64,000 nucleotides of DNA from Pseudomonas bohemica (lineage in GTDB: Bacteria > Pseudomonadota > Gammaproteobacteria > Pseudomonadales > Pseudomonadaceae). The notes under the pieces were generated by a model. The model saw only the letters and a list, made by a program, of their open reading frames with translations, was not told the origin of the DNA and did not search any database. This document shows positions 34,145 to 42,805 of this stretch, piece after piece. Where the stretch lies: positions 62,001 through 126,000 of the forward strand of contig NZ_NKHL01000120.1 of assembly GCF_002934685.1 (NCBI RefSeq). The letters run 5' to 3'. Numbering within the stretch: the first letter of the stretch is position 1; every line of letters begins with the position of its first letter. Both the position numbers and the translations under genes were made by a program.

Positions 34145-34993
34145 ATGCATCGCGAACCTTTTTTTCTTAAAGCTTGTGCGTTCGTTCTGGCGGCAGCAGC
34201 GACACTGGCAGCGACTGCTCAGGCAGCCGAAAGCAAGCTCGACAGCGTATTGCAGCGCGGCCATCTGGTGGTCGGCACCGGCAGCACCAACGCCCCGTGG
34301 CACTTCCAGGGTGCAGACGGCAAATTGCAGGGCTTCGATATCGACATCGCGCGCATTGTCGCCAAGGGCCTGTTCAATGACCCGAGCAAGGTCGAGTTCG
34401 TGGTGCAATCCTCCGATGCGCGGATTCCCAATCTGCTGACCGATAAGGTCGACATGAGCTGCCAGTTCATCACCGTCACCGCCAGCCGCGCGCAACAGGT
34501 CGCTTTCACCCTGCCGTACTACCGCGAAGGCGTGGCGCTGCTGCTGCCGGCCAACAGCAAGTACAAGGAAATCGATGACCTGAAAGCGGCGGGCGACGGC
34601 CTTACCGTGGCCGTGCTGCAAAACGTCTATGCCGAGGAATTGGTGCATCAGGCGCTGCCCACGGCCAAGGTCGATCAATACGACAGCGTCGATCTGATGT
34701 ATCAGGCGATCAACTCCGGCCGCGCCGATGCCGCCGCCACCGACCAGTCTTCGGTCAAATACCTGATGGTGCAGAACCCTGGCCGGTACCGCTCGCCAGC
34801 GTTCGCCTGGAGCCCTCAGACCTACGCCTGTGCGGTGAAACGTGGCGATCAGGACTGGCTGAACTTCGTTAACACCGCGCTGCATGAGGCCATGACCGGC
34901 GTGGAATTCCCGACGTATGCCGAGTCCTTCAAGAAGTGGTTCGGCGTCGATCTGCCGACGCCGCAGATCGGCTTCCCAATGGAATACAAGTGA
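34145..34993 (+). CDS. Polar amino-acid-type ABC transporter substrate-binding protein
   Basis: A 282-aa periplasmic receptor of the HisJ/GlnH family (SBP_bac_3). The signal peptide covers about residues 1-28 (LAAAATLAATAQAAE). The mature start VLQRGHLVVGTGSTNAPWHFQGADGKLQGFDIDIARIVAKGLF is characteristic. The ligand-loop region is SDARIPNLLTDKVDMSCQFITVTASRAQQVAFTLPYYREG. It is the first gene of the receptor-permease-permease-ATPase-RidA series, downstream of a sigma54-type promoter. The ligand may be an amino acid or, given the downstream enzymes, D-glucosaminate. Confidence 0.9.
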   Translation: MHREPFFLKACAFVLAAAATLAATAQAAESKLDSVLQRGHLVVGTGSTNAPWHFQGADGKLQGFDIDIARIVAKGLFNDPSKVEFVVQSSDARIPNLLTDKVDMSCQFITVTASRAQQVAFTLPYYREGVALLLPANSKYKEIDDLKAAGDGLTVAVLQNVYAEELVHQALPTAKVDQYDSVDLMYQAINSGRADAAATDQSSVKYLMVQNPGRYRSPAFAWSPQTYACAVKRGDQDWLNFVNTALHEAMTGVEFPTYAESFKKWFGVDLPTPQIGFPMEYK

Positions 34994-35057
34994 TACGACC
35001 CGCAACTGACAGGGCAGGGAAGACCGTGGCGCCTTCCCATCCCAGGTACTACCGACC

Positions 35058-35720
35058 ATGAATTATCAGTTGAACTTTGCAGCGGTCTGGCGGGATTTTC
35101 CCAGTCTGCTGGCGGGGCTGGGGCTGGGCCTTGAACTGGCCCTGATCTCCATCGCCATCGGCTGCGTGATCGGCCTGATGGCGGCGTTTGCGATGCTGTC
35201 GCGCTACCGCGCCTTGCGCGTGGTGTCGTCGGTATATGTCACGGTGATCCGCAACACGCCGATTCTGGTGCTGATCCTGCTGATCTACTTTGCCTTGCCA
35301 AGCTTAGGGATTCGCCTGGACAAGATTCCCTCGTTTATCGTCACCTTGTCGCTGTATGCCGGGGCCTACCTGACCGAAGTCTTCCGGGCCGGCCTTTTGA
35401 GCATTCACAAGGGCCAGCGGGAAGCGGGATTGGCGATTGGACTGGGGGAATGGCAAGTGCGGGCCTACATCATCGTGCCGGTCATGCTGCGCAACGTGCT
35501 GCCAGCGCTGTCGAACAACTTCATCTCGCTGTTCAAGGACACTTCGCTGGCGGCCGCCATCGCCGTGCCGGAACTGACTTACTACGCGCGCAAGATCAAC
35601 GTCGAAAGCTACCGGGTCATCGAAACCTGGCTGGTGACCACGGCGTTGTATGTCGCGGCCTGTTACCTCATCGCCATGCTCTTGCGCTACCTCGAACAGC
35701 GCTTGGCGATTCGCCGCTAG
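35058..35720 (+). CDS. Polar amino-acid-type ABC transporter permease (first)
   Basis: A 220-aa inner-membrane protein with about five membrane segments. It starts MNYQLNFAAVWRDFPSLLAGLGLGLELAL. The cytoplasmic coupling loop that docks to the ATPase is EVFRAGLLSIHKGQREAGLAIGLG (EAA motif). The HisM/GlnP family layout and length are normal. It pairs with the second permease 12 bases downstream to form the heterodimeric channel. Confidence 0.9.
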   Translation: MNYQLNFAAVWRDFPSLLAGLGLGLELALISIAIGCVIGLMAAFAMLSRYRALRVVSSVYVTVIRNTPILVLILLIYFALPSLGIRLDKIPSFIVTLSLYAGAYLTEVFRAGLLSIHKGQREAGLAIGLGEWQVRAYIIVPVMLRNVLPALSNNFISLFKDTSLAAAIAVPELTYYARKINVESYRVIETWLVTTALYVAACYLIAMLLRYLEQRLAIRR

Positions 35721-35732
35721 GAGGCCCGGGAC

Positions 35733-36395
35733 ATGTACGAACAACCTACCTGGCTGCATGAATTGTGGATCGCCCGCGAAGCGCTGTGGAGCGGCTTTCT
35801 GACCAGCGTGCAGTGCGCGGGTCTGGCGATCATCTTCGGCAGCGTGATCGGCGTGTTTGCCGGGCTGATCCTGACCTACGGCAAGTTGTGGGCGCGTCTG
35901 CCGTTTCGTTGCTACGTCGACCTGATCCGCGGCACACCGGTCTTCGTGCTGGTGCTGGCCTGCTTTTATATGGCCCCGGCCCTTGGCTGGCAGATCAGCG
36001 CGTTTCAGGCTGGCGCCTTGGGCCTGACGCTGTTCTGCGGCTCTCATGTCGCGGAAATCGTGCGCGGCGCGTTGCAGGCGATTCCCCGAGGACAGCTGGA
36101 GGCGGGCAAGGCGATTGGCCTGACGTTCAATCAGTCACTGAGCTATGTGCTGCTGCCCCAGGCGCTGCGTCAAATCCTCCCGACCTGGGTCAACTCGTCC
36201 ACCGAAATCGTCAAGGCCTCGACGTTGCTCTCGGTCATCGGCGTGGCCGAGCTCCTGCTTAGCACGCAGCAGGTGATCGCGCGCAACTTCATGACCCTGC
36301 AGTTTTACCTGTTCGCCGGATTCCTCTTCTTCGTCATCAACTACGCCATCGAGCTTCTTGGGCGGCAAATCGAAAAACGGGTGGCCTTGCCATGA
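35733..36395 (+). CDS. Polar amino-acid-type ABC transporter permease (second)
   Basis: A 220-aa HisM/GlnP-type permease. The first membrane segment begins at LWSGFLTSVQCAGLAIIFGSVIGVF. The EAA loop is EIVRGALQAIPRGQLEAGKAIGLTF. It overlaps the ATPase gene by four bases (ATGA), a sign of coupled translation of membrane and ATPase subunits. Confidence 0.9.
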   Translation: MYEQPTWLHELWIAREALWSGFLTSVQCAGLAIIFGSVIGVFAGLILTYGKLWARLPFRCYVDLIRGTPVFVLVLACFYMAPALGWQISAFQAGALGLTLFCGSHVAEIVRGALQAIPRGQLEAGKAIGLTFNQSLSYVLLPQALRQILPTWVNSSTEIVKASTLLSVIGVAELLLSTQQVIARNFMTLQFYLFAGFLFFVINYAIELLGRQIEKRVALP

Positions 36396-37183
36396 CACAG
36401 ACTCAAACCGCGACTGCCACCCCGGCATTGCTGAGCATCGAAGGGCTGCACAAATCCTACGGCCCTGTAGAAGTGCTCAAGGGCGTGGACCTCACGATGA
36501 ACAAGGGCAACGTGGTGACCCTGATCGGGTCCAGTGGCTCGGGCAAGACCACGCTGCTGCGTTGCGTCAACCTGCTGGAAGAGTTTCAGGGCGGCCACAT
36601 TCGGCTGGACGGCCAGGACATCGGTTACAGCGACGTCAGTGGCAAGCGCGTGCGCCATTGCGAAAAGGTCATCGCGCAACACCGTGCCATGACCGGAATG
36701 GCGTTCCAGCAATTCAACCTGTTTCCGCACCTGACCGCATTGCAGAACGTGACCCTGGGCCTGCTCAAGGTCAAGAAGCTGCCCAAGGATCAAGCGGTCG
36801 CCCTGGCCGAGAAATGGCTGGAACGAGTCGGCCTGCTGGAGCGTCGCAATCATTACCCTGGTCAGCTTTCCGGTGGCCAGCAGCAGCGTGTGGCGATTGC
36901 TCGCGCCATCGCCATGAACCCAAGCCTGATGCTGTTCGATGAAGTGACCTCGGCCCTGGACCCGGAACTGGTGGGCGAGGTGCTCAGCGTGATCAAGGGC
37001 CTGGCTGAAGAGGGCATGACCATGCTGCTGGTGACCCACGAAATGCGCTTCGCCTATGAAGTGTCCGATCAGATCGTTTTCATGAACCAGGGCCGCATCG
37101 AGGAGCAGGGCCCACCCAAAACGCTGTTCGAGCAGCCGAAGTCGGCGCGCCTGGCAGAATTCCTCAAGAACATCCGTTTTTAA
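36392..37183 (+). CDS. Polar amino-acid-type ABC transporter ATPase
   Basis: A 263-aa ABC ATPase of the GlnQ/HisP group. Walker A is GSSGSGKTT, the signature LSGGQQQRVAIARA, and Walker B LMLFDEVTSALDPELVGEVL, with the H-loop in LLVTHEMRFAYEVSDQ. The phrase EVTSALDPE is typical of polar amino-acid importers. It completes the transporter and lies 23 bases before the RidA gene. Confidence 0.93.
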   Translation: MTQTQTATATPALLSIEGLHKSYGPVEVLKGVDLTMNKGNVVTLIGSSGSGKTTLLRCVNLLEEFQGGHIRLDGQDIGYSDVSGKRVRHCEKVIAQHRAMTGMAFQQFNLFPHLTALQNVTLGLLKVKKLPKDQAVALAEKWLERVGLLERRNHYPGQLSGGQQQRVAIARAIAMNPSLMLFDEVTSALDPELVGEVLSVIKGLAEEGMTMLLVTHEMRFAYEVSDQIVFMNQGRIEEQGPPKTLFEQPKSARLAEFLKNIRF

Positions 37184-37206
37184 ACGCTCAATCAAAGGAG
37201 ATTTTC

Positions 37207-37596
37207 ATGAGCATTACTCGTTACGGCGCAGGTAGCACTGCAGGTGGCGGCCAGCCACGTCCTTTCGCCCGCGCCGTGGAGGCCGATGGCTGGCTGCATG
37301 TGTCCGGCCAGGTGCCGGCGGAGAATGGCGAAATCATCAATGGCGGTATCGTCGAACAGACCCACAAGACCCTGCAAAACCTGGTCGCCATCCTCACCGA
37401 AGCCGGTTACGGCCTCGAAGACGTGGTGCGCGTGGGCGTCTGGCTGGAAGACCCTCGGGATTTCTGGAGCTTCAACAAGGTGTTCGGCGAATACTTCAAA
37501 CCCCAACATGCCCCCGCGCGGGCCTGTGTGCAGGCGAACATGATGGTCGACTGCAAGGTAGAGATCGATTGCATCGCCTACAAGAAGAAGGCGTAA
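37207..37596 (+). CDS. RidA/YjgF/YER057c family protein
   Basis: A 129-aa homotrimeric protein of the Rid family, which hydrolyses reactive enamine and imine intermediates released by PLP enzymes. The core is HVSGQVPAENGEIINGGIVEQTHKTLQNLVAILTEAGYGLEDVVRVGVWLEDP. The family's conserved Arg near the C-terminus is visible in HAPARACVQANMMVDCKVEIDCIAYKKK. Its place beside a PLP deaminase gene fits the role. A strong ribosome site (AAAGGAG) precedes the ATG. It belongs to a Rid subgroup near RidA, but subgroup assignment is uncertain. Confidence 0.88.
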   Translation: MSITRYGAGSTAGGGQPRPFARAVEADGWLHVSGQVPAENGEIINGGIVEQTHKTLQNLVAILTEAGYGLEDVVRVGVWLEDPRDFWSFNKVFGEYFKPQHAPARACVQANMMVDCKVEIDCIAYKKKA

Positions 37597-37619
37597 ATGA
37601 GGACGGGCGCGGCCCTATA

Positions 37620-37700
37620 GGAGCGCGCTTGCCCGCGATGGCAATGTGTCTGCAAGCCAAATATTGCCTGACAGAACGCTATCGCGCGCAAGCGCGCTCC
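37620..37700. repeat. REP doublet (REPIN) after the RidA gene
   Basis: GGAGCGCGCTTGCCCGCGAT (37620-37639) is the inverse, with one mismatch, of ATCGCGCGCAAGCGCGCTCC (37681-37700), with 41 bases between. The arms are the classic pseudomonad REP sequence. It lies between the transporter-RidA genes and the IclR gene. Confidence 0.85.
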
Positions 37701-37756
37701 TGCGGTCGGTGCCGTGCTTGTAAACTGCGTACTTATTTCAGGATATAACCGCCTCA

Positions 37757-38536
37757 ATGGACACCGTCACCATGACCGAAGACACCATCAAACGCCGGGC
37801 GCGAGGTCTGGATCGGGCGTTCGATATTCTCGATTTCCTCAAGGAGAAGGGCACGCCGTTGCGCCCGAACGAAATTGCCAGCGGCATCGGCAGCCCGAAA
37901 TCGACGGTCTATGAGCTGGTTGGCTCCTTGCTGGAACGACGTATTCTCGAAGCCGTGGGCAAGGATGGCCACGTCTATCTGGGGCGCCAGCTGTATTTCC
38001 TCGGGCAGGCGCATTTGCGTCATTTCGACTTCACCCGCGAGGCCGAAGTGAGCCTGGTCGAGATCGTCGAGCAGACCCGCGAGACCGCGCAGATGTGCCT
38101 GCTCAACGGCCGTAAATACACCGTCGCGCTGATGAAGGAGGGCGCCCGGCATTTCCGCATCTCTTCGGACATCGGCGAGGACGCACCGATCCCGTGGACC
38201 GCATCCGGTCGCCTGCTGCTGGGGCATCTCAGCGATCAGCAGATCATCGACCTGATCGACCCTGAGGACTTCATTCTCCCGGACGGCAAACGCCTGCCGC
38301 TGGAGACGTTCCTTGGTGAGATTCGCAAGGCCCATGAAGAAGGCTTCTTTTCCTTCGACAGCATCGCCGACACCTTCACCCATTGCTTCGCCGCGCCGGT
38401 CAAGGACAAGCAGGGCATCTGCATCGCCACCCTGTGCATCGTCGCCCCTCGGGCCGACGCCACCGCGCACTACGACGACTACCGGCGCGTGCTGATCGAC
38501 AGCGCCAATGGCCTGGCGCGCCGAGTCAATGATTAG
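37757..38536 (+). CDS. IclR family transcriptional regulator
   Basis: A 259-aa regulator. The N-terminal winged helix-turn-helix covers residues about 15-75 (LDRAFDILDFLKEKGTPLRPNEIASGIGSPKSTVYELVGSLLERR). The C-terminal ligand-binding GAF-like domain has the family signature PWTASGRLLLGHLSDQQIIDLI. IclR regulators often bind keto-deoxy acids or related sugar acids (KdgR, for example). It sits just before the deaminase and kinase genes, which it probably controls. An ATG five codons later is an alternative start. Confidence 0.9.
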   Translation: MDTVTMTEDTIKRRARGLDRAFDILDFLKEKGTPLRPNEIASGIGSPKSTVYELVGSLLERRILEAVGKDGHVYLGRQLYFLGQAHLRHFDFTREAEVSLVEIVEQTRETAQMCLLNGRKYTVALMKEGARHFRISSDIGEDAPIPWTASGRLLLGHLSDQQIIDLIDPEDFILPDGKRLPLETFLGEIRKAHEEGFFSFDSIADTFTHCFAAPVKDKQGICIATLCIVAPRADATAHYDDYRRVLIDSANGLARRVND

Positions 38537-38610
38537 CGCGATCACCGATTAACGGGATGGACGAGCATCGGTTCGATATCCCGTACCCACAAGAATTCTG
38601 GAGAACAGAC

Positions 38611-39834
38611 ATGACCACTGCCACAGTAAAAAAGGGCGCGGTAGTAGAAAAGGGCGGCGCCAACCCGGGCGACCAGCTTGTGCTGGATGTCAGCCTTCCG
38701 GCCCTGGTCATCCACAACAAGGCGCTGGAACACAATCTGCGCTGGATGCAGACGTTCGTCACCGACAGCGGCGCGGAACTCGCTCCCCACGGCAAGACCA
38801 GCATGGTCCCGGCGCTGTTCCTGCGTCAGTTGCAGCACGGCGCCTGGGGCATGACCCTGGCCACCGCCACGCAGACTCACGCGGCCTACGCCCATGGTGT
38901 GCGGCGGGTACTAATGGCCAACCAACTGGTCGGCGCGCCAAACATGGCGATCATCGCCGAGTTGCTCGCCGACTCGATGTTCGATTTCCACTGCATGGTC
39001 GATCACCCGGACAACGTGAAGGCGCTGGGCGAGTTTTTCGCCGCCCGGGGCCTGCACCTCAACGTGATGATCGAGTATGGCGTGGTGGGCGGCCGTTGCG
39101 GTTGCCGCAGCGAAGCCGAAGTCATGGCCCTGGCCGACGCCATCGCGGCGCAGCCAGCGTTGAAGCTGACCGGTATAGAAGGCTATGAGGGCGTGATTCA
39201 TGGCGATCAGGCCGTCAGCGGCATTCGTCAGTTCGCTGCGTCACTCGTACGCCTGGCAGTGACCCTGCAGGACAAGGGCGCGTTCGCACTGGCTCGCCCG
39301 ATCGTGACCGCGTCAGGTTCGGCCTGGTACGACCTGATCGCCGAAGAGTTCGACAAGCAGCAGGTGCGCGATCGCTTCCTCGGCGTGTTGCGCCCCGGCA
39401 GCTATGTGGTGCATGACCATGGCATCTACAAAGAGGCTCAATGCTGCGTGCTGGATCGCCGCCATGATCTGAGCGAAGGCCTGCAGCCGGCCATGGAAGT
39501 CTGGGCCCACGTGCAATCGATGCCCGAACCGGGTTTTGCCGTGATCGCCCTGGGCAAACGCGATGTGGCGTTCGATGCCGGCATGCCGAACCCGATCAAG
39601 CGTTACAAGGCAGGCGTGGTCCCGGCTCAGGGCGACGACGTCAGTGCCTGCAAGGTGACGGCGGTGATGGATCAGCACGCATTCATGACCGTGGCGCCGG
39701 GCTGTGAGCTGAACATCGGCGACATCATCTCCTTCGGCACTTCGCACCCTTGCCTGACCTTCGACAAATGGCGCACGGGCTGTCTGGTCGGCGATGACCT
39801 GAGCGTCATCGAATCGTTTGCAACCTTCTTCTGA
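38611..39834 (+). CDS. Fold-III PLP amino acid deaminase (D-serine dehydratase/D-threonine aldolase-like)
   Basis: A 407-aa PLP enzyme with an alanine-racemase-like N-terminal barrel and a D-serine dehydratase-like C-terminal domain. The PLP lysine is Lys62 in LAPHGKTSM. Metal ligands are probably the His and Cys of FGTSHPCLTFDKW near the C-terminus, as in zinc-dependent D-serine dehydratases. Relatives deaminate or cleave D-amino acids. From memory, a P. fluorescens D-glucosaminate dehydratase belongs to this group and makes 2-keto-3-deoxygluconate. The kinase gene ten bases downstream supports that reaction. I start at ATG 38611, after CTGGAGAAC, not the earlier ATG at 38557. Confidence 0.82.
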   Translation: MTTATVKKGAVVEKGGANPGDQLVLDVSLPALVIHNKALEHNLRWMQTFVTDSGAELAPHGKTSMVPALFLRQLQHGAWGMTLATATQTHAAYAHGVRRVLMANQLVGAPNMAIIAELLADSMFDFHCMVDHPDNVKALGEFFAARGLHLNVMIEYGVVGGRCGCRSEAEVMALADAIAAQPALKLTGIEGYEGVIHGDQAVSGIRQFAASLVRLAVTLQDKGAFALARPIVTASGSAWYDLIAEEFDKQQVRDRFLGVLRPGSYVVHDHGIYKEAQCCVLDRRHDLSEGLQPAMEVWAHVQSMPEPGFAVIALGKRDVAFDAGMPNPIKRYKAGVVPAQGDDVSACKVTAVMDQHAFMTVAPGCELNIGDIISFGTSHPCLTFDKWRTGCLVGDDLSVIESFATFF

Positions 39835-39846
39835 CAGGAGTCTGTG

Positions 39847-40788
39847 ATGAGTGAGCTGGTCAGCCACAGTCATCCACGGGTCGCCCTGATCGGCGAATGC
39901 ATGATCGAGCTGCAGCAGCACGCCAACGGCACGCTCAAGCAGAGCTTCGGCGGCGACACGTTGAACACGGCCGTGTATCTGTCGCGCCTGCTGGGTTCGG
40001 CGTCCCAGGTGGATTACGTCACGGCGTTGGGCGACGACAGCTTCAGCGACGCCATGTGCGCGATCTGGGCCGACGAAGGCATTGGCCTGAGTCGTGTGCA
40101 GCGTCTGCCGGGACGTCTGCCAGGTCTGTATTGCATCCAGACCGATGCCAATGGTGAGCGACGCTTCCTGTATTGGCGCAATGAGGCGGCGGTGCGCGAG
40201 TGTTTCACCACGCCCTCCGCCGAGCCGATTCTTAACGCGTTGCCGGAATACGACGTGCTGTATTTCAGCGGGATTACCCTGGCGGTGCTGGGTGAAGTGG
40301 GTCGGGCGCGGCTGTTGTCGAGCCTGGGTGATGCCCGTGATCGTGGCGCGCGGGTGGTGTTCGACAACAACTATCGGCCACGGCTGTGGCGCAATGTCGA
40401 TCAGGCACGGCAGGCCTATCGGGCGGTGATGCATGAGGTGGACGTCGCGCTGCTCACCGAAGACGACGAGCAAGCGCTGTTCGGCTGCACCGACAGCGAG
40501 CAGATCATGACGACCTATCGGGATCTGGGCATTGCCGAAGTGGTAATCAAGCGCGGCGCGCAGAGCTGTCTGGTCTGCGCAGACAATCGTCGTTACGAAG
40601 TGCCCGCACAACCGGTGCAGAAGGTCATCGACACCACCGCGGCGGGGGATTCATTCAGCGCGGCGTATCTGGCCCGGCGCCTGCGTGGCAGCAGCCCGGA
40701 AGAAGCGGCCGAGGCCGGGCACCGCTTGGCGAGCCTGGTCATTCAACATCCAGGGGCGCTGATTCCGCGCAGTGTCATGCCGGTTTGA
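39847..40788 (+). CDS. kdgK: PfkB-family sugar kinase, 2-dehydro-3-deoxygluconokinase-like
   Basis: A 313-aa ribokinase-family (PfkB) enzyme. The N-terminal substrate region is ALIGECMIELQQH, then QSFGGDTLNTAVYLSRL. The catalytic-base motif DTTAAGDSFSAAYLARRLRG is near the C-terminus, with AAGD replacing the commoner GAGD, as in many KdgK proteins. Expected reaction: 2-keto-3-deoxygluconate plus ATP to KDPG, which enters the Entner-Doudoroff pathway. It is ten bases after the deaminase gene. GTG at 39844 is an alternative start. Confidence 0.82.
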   Translation: MSELVSHSHPRVALIGECMIELQQHANGTLKQSFGGDTLNTAVYLSRLLGSASQVDYVTALGDDSFSDAMCAIWADEGIGLSRVQRLPGRLPGLYCIQTDANGERRFLYWRNEAAVRECFTTPSAEPILNALPEYDVLYFSGITLAVLGEVGRARLLSSLGDARDRGARVVFDNNYRPRLWRNVDQARQAYRAVMHEVDVALLTEDDEQALFGCTDSEQIMTTYRDLGIAEVVIKRGAQSCLVCADNRRYEVPAQPVQKVIDTTAAGDSFSAAYLARRLRGSSPEEAAEAGHRLASLVIQHPGALIPRSVMPV

Positions 40789-40813
40789 TCGTGTAAACGC
40801 GCACCCACCTGGA

Positions 40814-40893
40814 GGAGTGCGCTTGCCCGCGATGTGATTTTCCTGTGCCGGATATTGTGACTGTCACACCGCTATCGCGGGCAAGCGCGCTCC
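40814..40893. repeat. REP doublet (REPIN) after kdgK
   Basis: GGAGTGCGCTTGCCCGCGAT (40814-40833) faces ATCGCGGGCAAGCGCGCTCC (40874-40893), one mismatch apart, with 40 bases between. It is nearly identical in layout to the element at 37620-37700. The two enclose the IclR-deaminase-kinase trio. Confidence 0.85.
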
Positions 40894-40939
40894 TACAGGT
40901 TCGAGGCAAGTCGGCAGAGGCGGCGTTGAGAGCGCAACG

Positions 40940-41215
40940 TCAATCCCGATAAAACACTTGCACCAGGTGATACCCGAACTTGCTCTTCACCGGCCCATGC
41001 ACCGTGCGCAGGGGCTTTTTGAAGATGATCTGGTCGATCGCACCGACCATCTGCCCCGGTCGCACTTCACCCAGGTCGCCGCCGCGCTTGCCGGACGGGC
41101 AGGTGGAATACTTCCTGGCCAGCACATCGAAGGCTTCGCCCTTGGCAATGCGTTGCTTGAGCTGTTCGGCCTCATCAAAGGTCTTGACCAGAATGTGACG
41201 GGCTTGAGCTTTCAT
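40940..41215 (-). CDS. ppiC: Parvulin-type peptidyl-prolyl isomerase
   Basis: A 91-aa single-domain parvulin (PpiC), cytosolic, with no signal peptide. Motifs are ARHILVKTFDEAEQLKQRI, STCPSGKRGGDLGEVRPGQMVGAIDQIIF and FGYHLVQVFYRD. It catalyses cis/trans isomerisation of X-Pro bonds. GAGGCG precedes the ATG. A second ppiC-like gene lies at 52705-52986. Confidence 0.93.
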   Translation of the reverse strand: MKAQARHILVKTFDEAEQLKQRIAKGEAFDVLARKYSTCPSGKRGGDLGEVRPGQMVGAIDQIIFKKPLRTVHGPVKSKFGYHLVQVFYRD

Positions 41216-41408
41216 GATGAATCGCCTCGATAAAAAAGCCGCGCATTATGCCCTTGTCGCGCGATTTCAGGTAATTTCCTTCACCTTGGACGGACGAGCG
41301 TTGCGCTAACCTTGAGCGAACGTTGGTACGGGTCGATGGTCGCACCTACAAGCTTGATGTATAGCGTCGACCTGCTGTCTTCTTAAACTTTTATGTGCGG
41401 TGCGAATT

Positions 41409-42575
41409 ATGGATTTCCCGGCGTTATTGAAGGTTCTGGCCACCCAGGACGGATCGGACCTGTACCTTTCCACCGGTGCGCCGCCCTGCGCCAAGTTCAA
41501 CGGCGTGCTCAAGCCGCTGGGCACCGAAGCGTTCAAACCCGGCGATGTCGCGCTGATCGCAGATGGCATCATGGACGTCGAGCAGCGTCAGGACTTCGAG
41601 CGCGAACTGGAAATGAACCTGGCGTTTTCCCTGTCAGGCGTTGGCCGGTTCCGGATCAATATCTTCAAGCAACGCAACGAAGTCTCCATCGTCGCGCGTA
41701 ACATCAAGCTCGATATTCCCAGGTTCGAAGACCTGCACCTGCCGCAAGTGCTGCTCGACGTGATCATGGAAAAGCACGGCCTGGTCTTGTTCGTCGGCGC
41801 CACCGGTTCGGGTAAGTCCACATCGCTGGCAGCCTTGATCGACCACCGCAACCGCCACGCCAGCGGCCATATCATCACCATTGAAGACCCGGTGGAGTTC
41901 ATCCACAAACACAAGAAATCGATCATCAATCAGCGCGAAGTCGGGGTCGACACCCGTAGCTTCCACGCGGCCCTGAAAAACACCCTGCGCCAGGCACCGG
42001 ACGTGATCCTCATCGGTGAAATCCGCGATCGCGAAACCATGGAGCACGCCCTGGCCTTCGCCGATACCGGGCATCTGGCGATCTCGACCCTGCACGCCAA
42101 CAACGCCAACCAGGCGCTGGATCGCATCATCAACTTCTTCCCCGAAGAACGGCGCGCGCAGTTGTTGCATGACCTGGGCAACAACCTCAAGGCGTTCGTT
42201 TCCCAGCGACTGGTCAAGACCAAGGACGGCAAGCGCCGGGCTGCGGTGGAAGTGATGCTCGGCACGCCGACCATCCGCGACCTGATTCATCGCAACGAGT
42301 TGACCGAGCTCAAGGGCATCATGGAGAAGTCCACCAATCTGGGCATGCAGACCTTCGATAACGCGCTGTACGACCTGGCGGTGGAAGGGGCCATCACCGA
42401 GGACGAAGCGCTGAAGAATGCCGACTCGGCGAACAACGTGCGTCTGCGCCTGAAGCTGCATGACGAAGGCCGCGTATCAGCGATCACTACGCCGCCTCCC
42501 GCGCCCCAGCCCGCCGTGCAGGTGGATGTGAAGGATTGGGGGCTGGTGGATGAGCGGGATGAGCCTGGGGCATGA
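41409..42575 (+). CDS. pilU: PilT/PilU-type pilus retraction ATPase
   Basis: A 388-aa cytoplasmic secretion ATPase. Walker A is GATGSGKS (residues 130-137), the Asp box begins near GHIITIEDPVEFIHKHKKSIINQREVG, Walker B is DVILIGEIRDRETMEHALAFADTGHLAISTLHANN, and RIINFFPEERRAQLLHDLGNNLKAFVSQRL follows. The N-terminal MDFPALLKVLATQDGSDLYLSTG and the proline-rich C-terminal tail fit PilU more than PilT. No pilT is adjacent, so this is a solo copy. Start: ATG 41409 in preference to GTG 41400. Confidence 0.88.
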   Translation: MDFPALLKVLATQDGSDLYLSTGAPPCAKFNGVLKPLGTEAFKPGDVALIADGIMDVEQRQDFERELEMNLAFSLSGVGRFRINIFKQRNEVSIVARNIKLDIPRFEDLHLPQVLLDVIMEKHGLVLFVGATGSGKSTSLAALIDHRNRHASGHIITIEDPVEFIHKHKKSIINQREVGVDTRSFHAALKNTLRQAPDVILIGEIRDRETMEHALAFADTGHLAISTLHANNANQALDRIINFFPEERRAQLLHDLGNNLKAFVSQRLVKTKDGKRRAAVEVMLGTPTIRDLIHRNELTELKGIMEKSTNLGMQTFDNALYDLAVEGAITEDEALKNADSANNVRLRLKLHDEGRVSAITTPPPAPQPAVQVDVKDWGLVDERDEPGA

Positions 42576-42805
42576 GGTCTGATGTCTGCCCCGAACGTGC
42601 TGACACTCACCACTTACCCCCGCTCACACCGCCGACTCCTACAGGTCCAGCGGTGTTCGCGCATCTTCGACTCAGCGCAATTGCTGTGAAGACGCCGGAG
42701 TAGCGACGTCAGCGAAGGCGGTGCGTCAGTTTGTAACTAGGGTGACTGACACGCCGCATGTGTGAAAAAGCTCATTGCTGCAGGGGCGAGGTATCTGGAA
42801 AGTCT

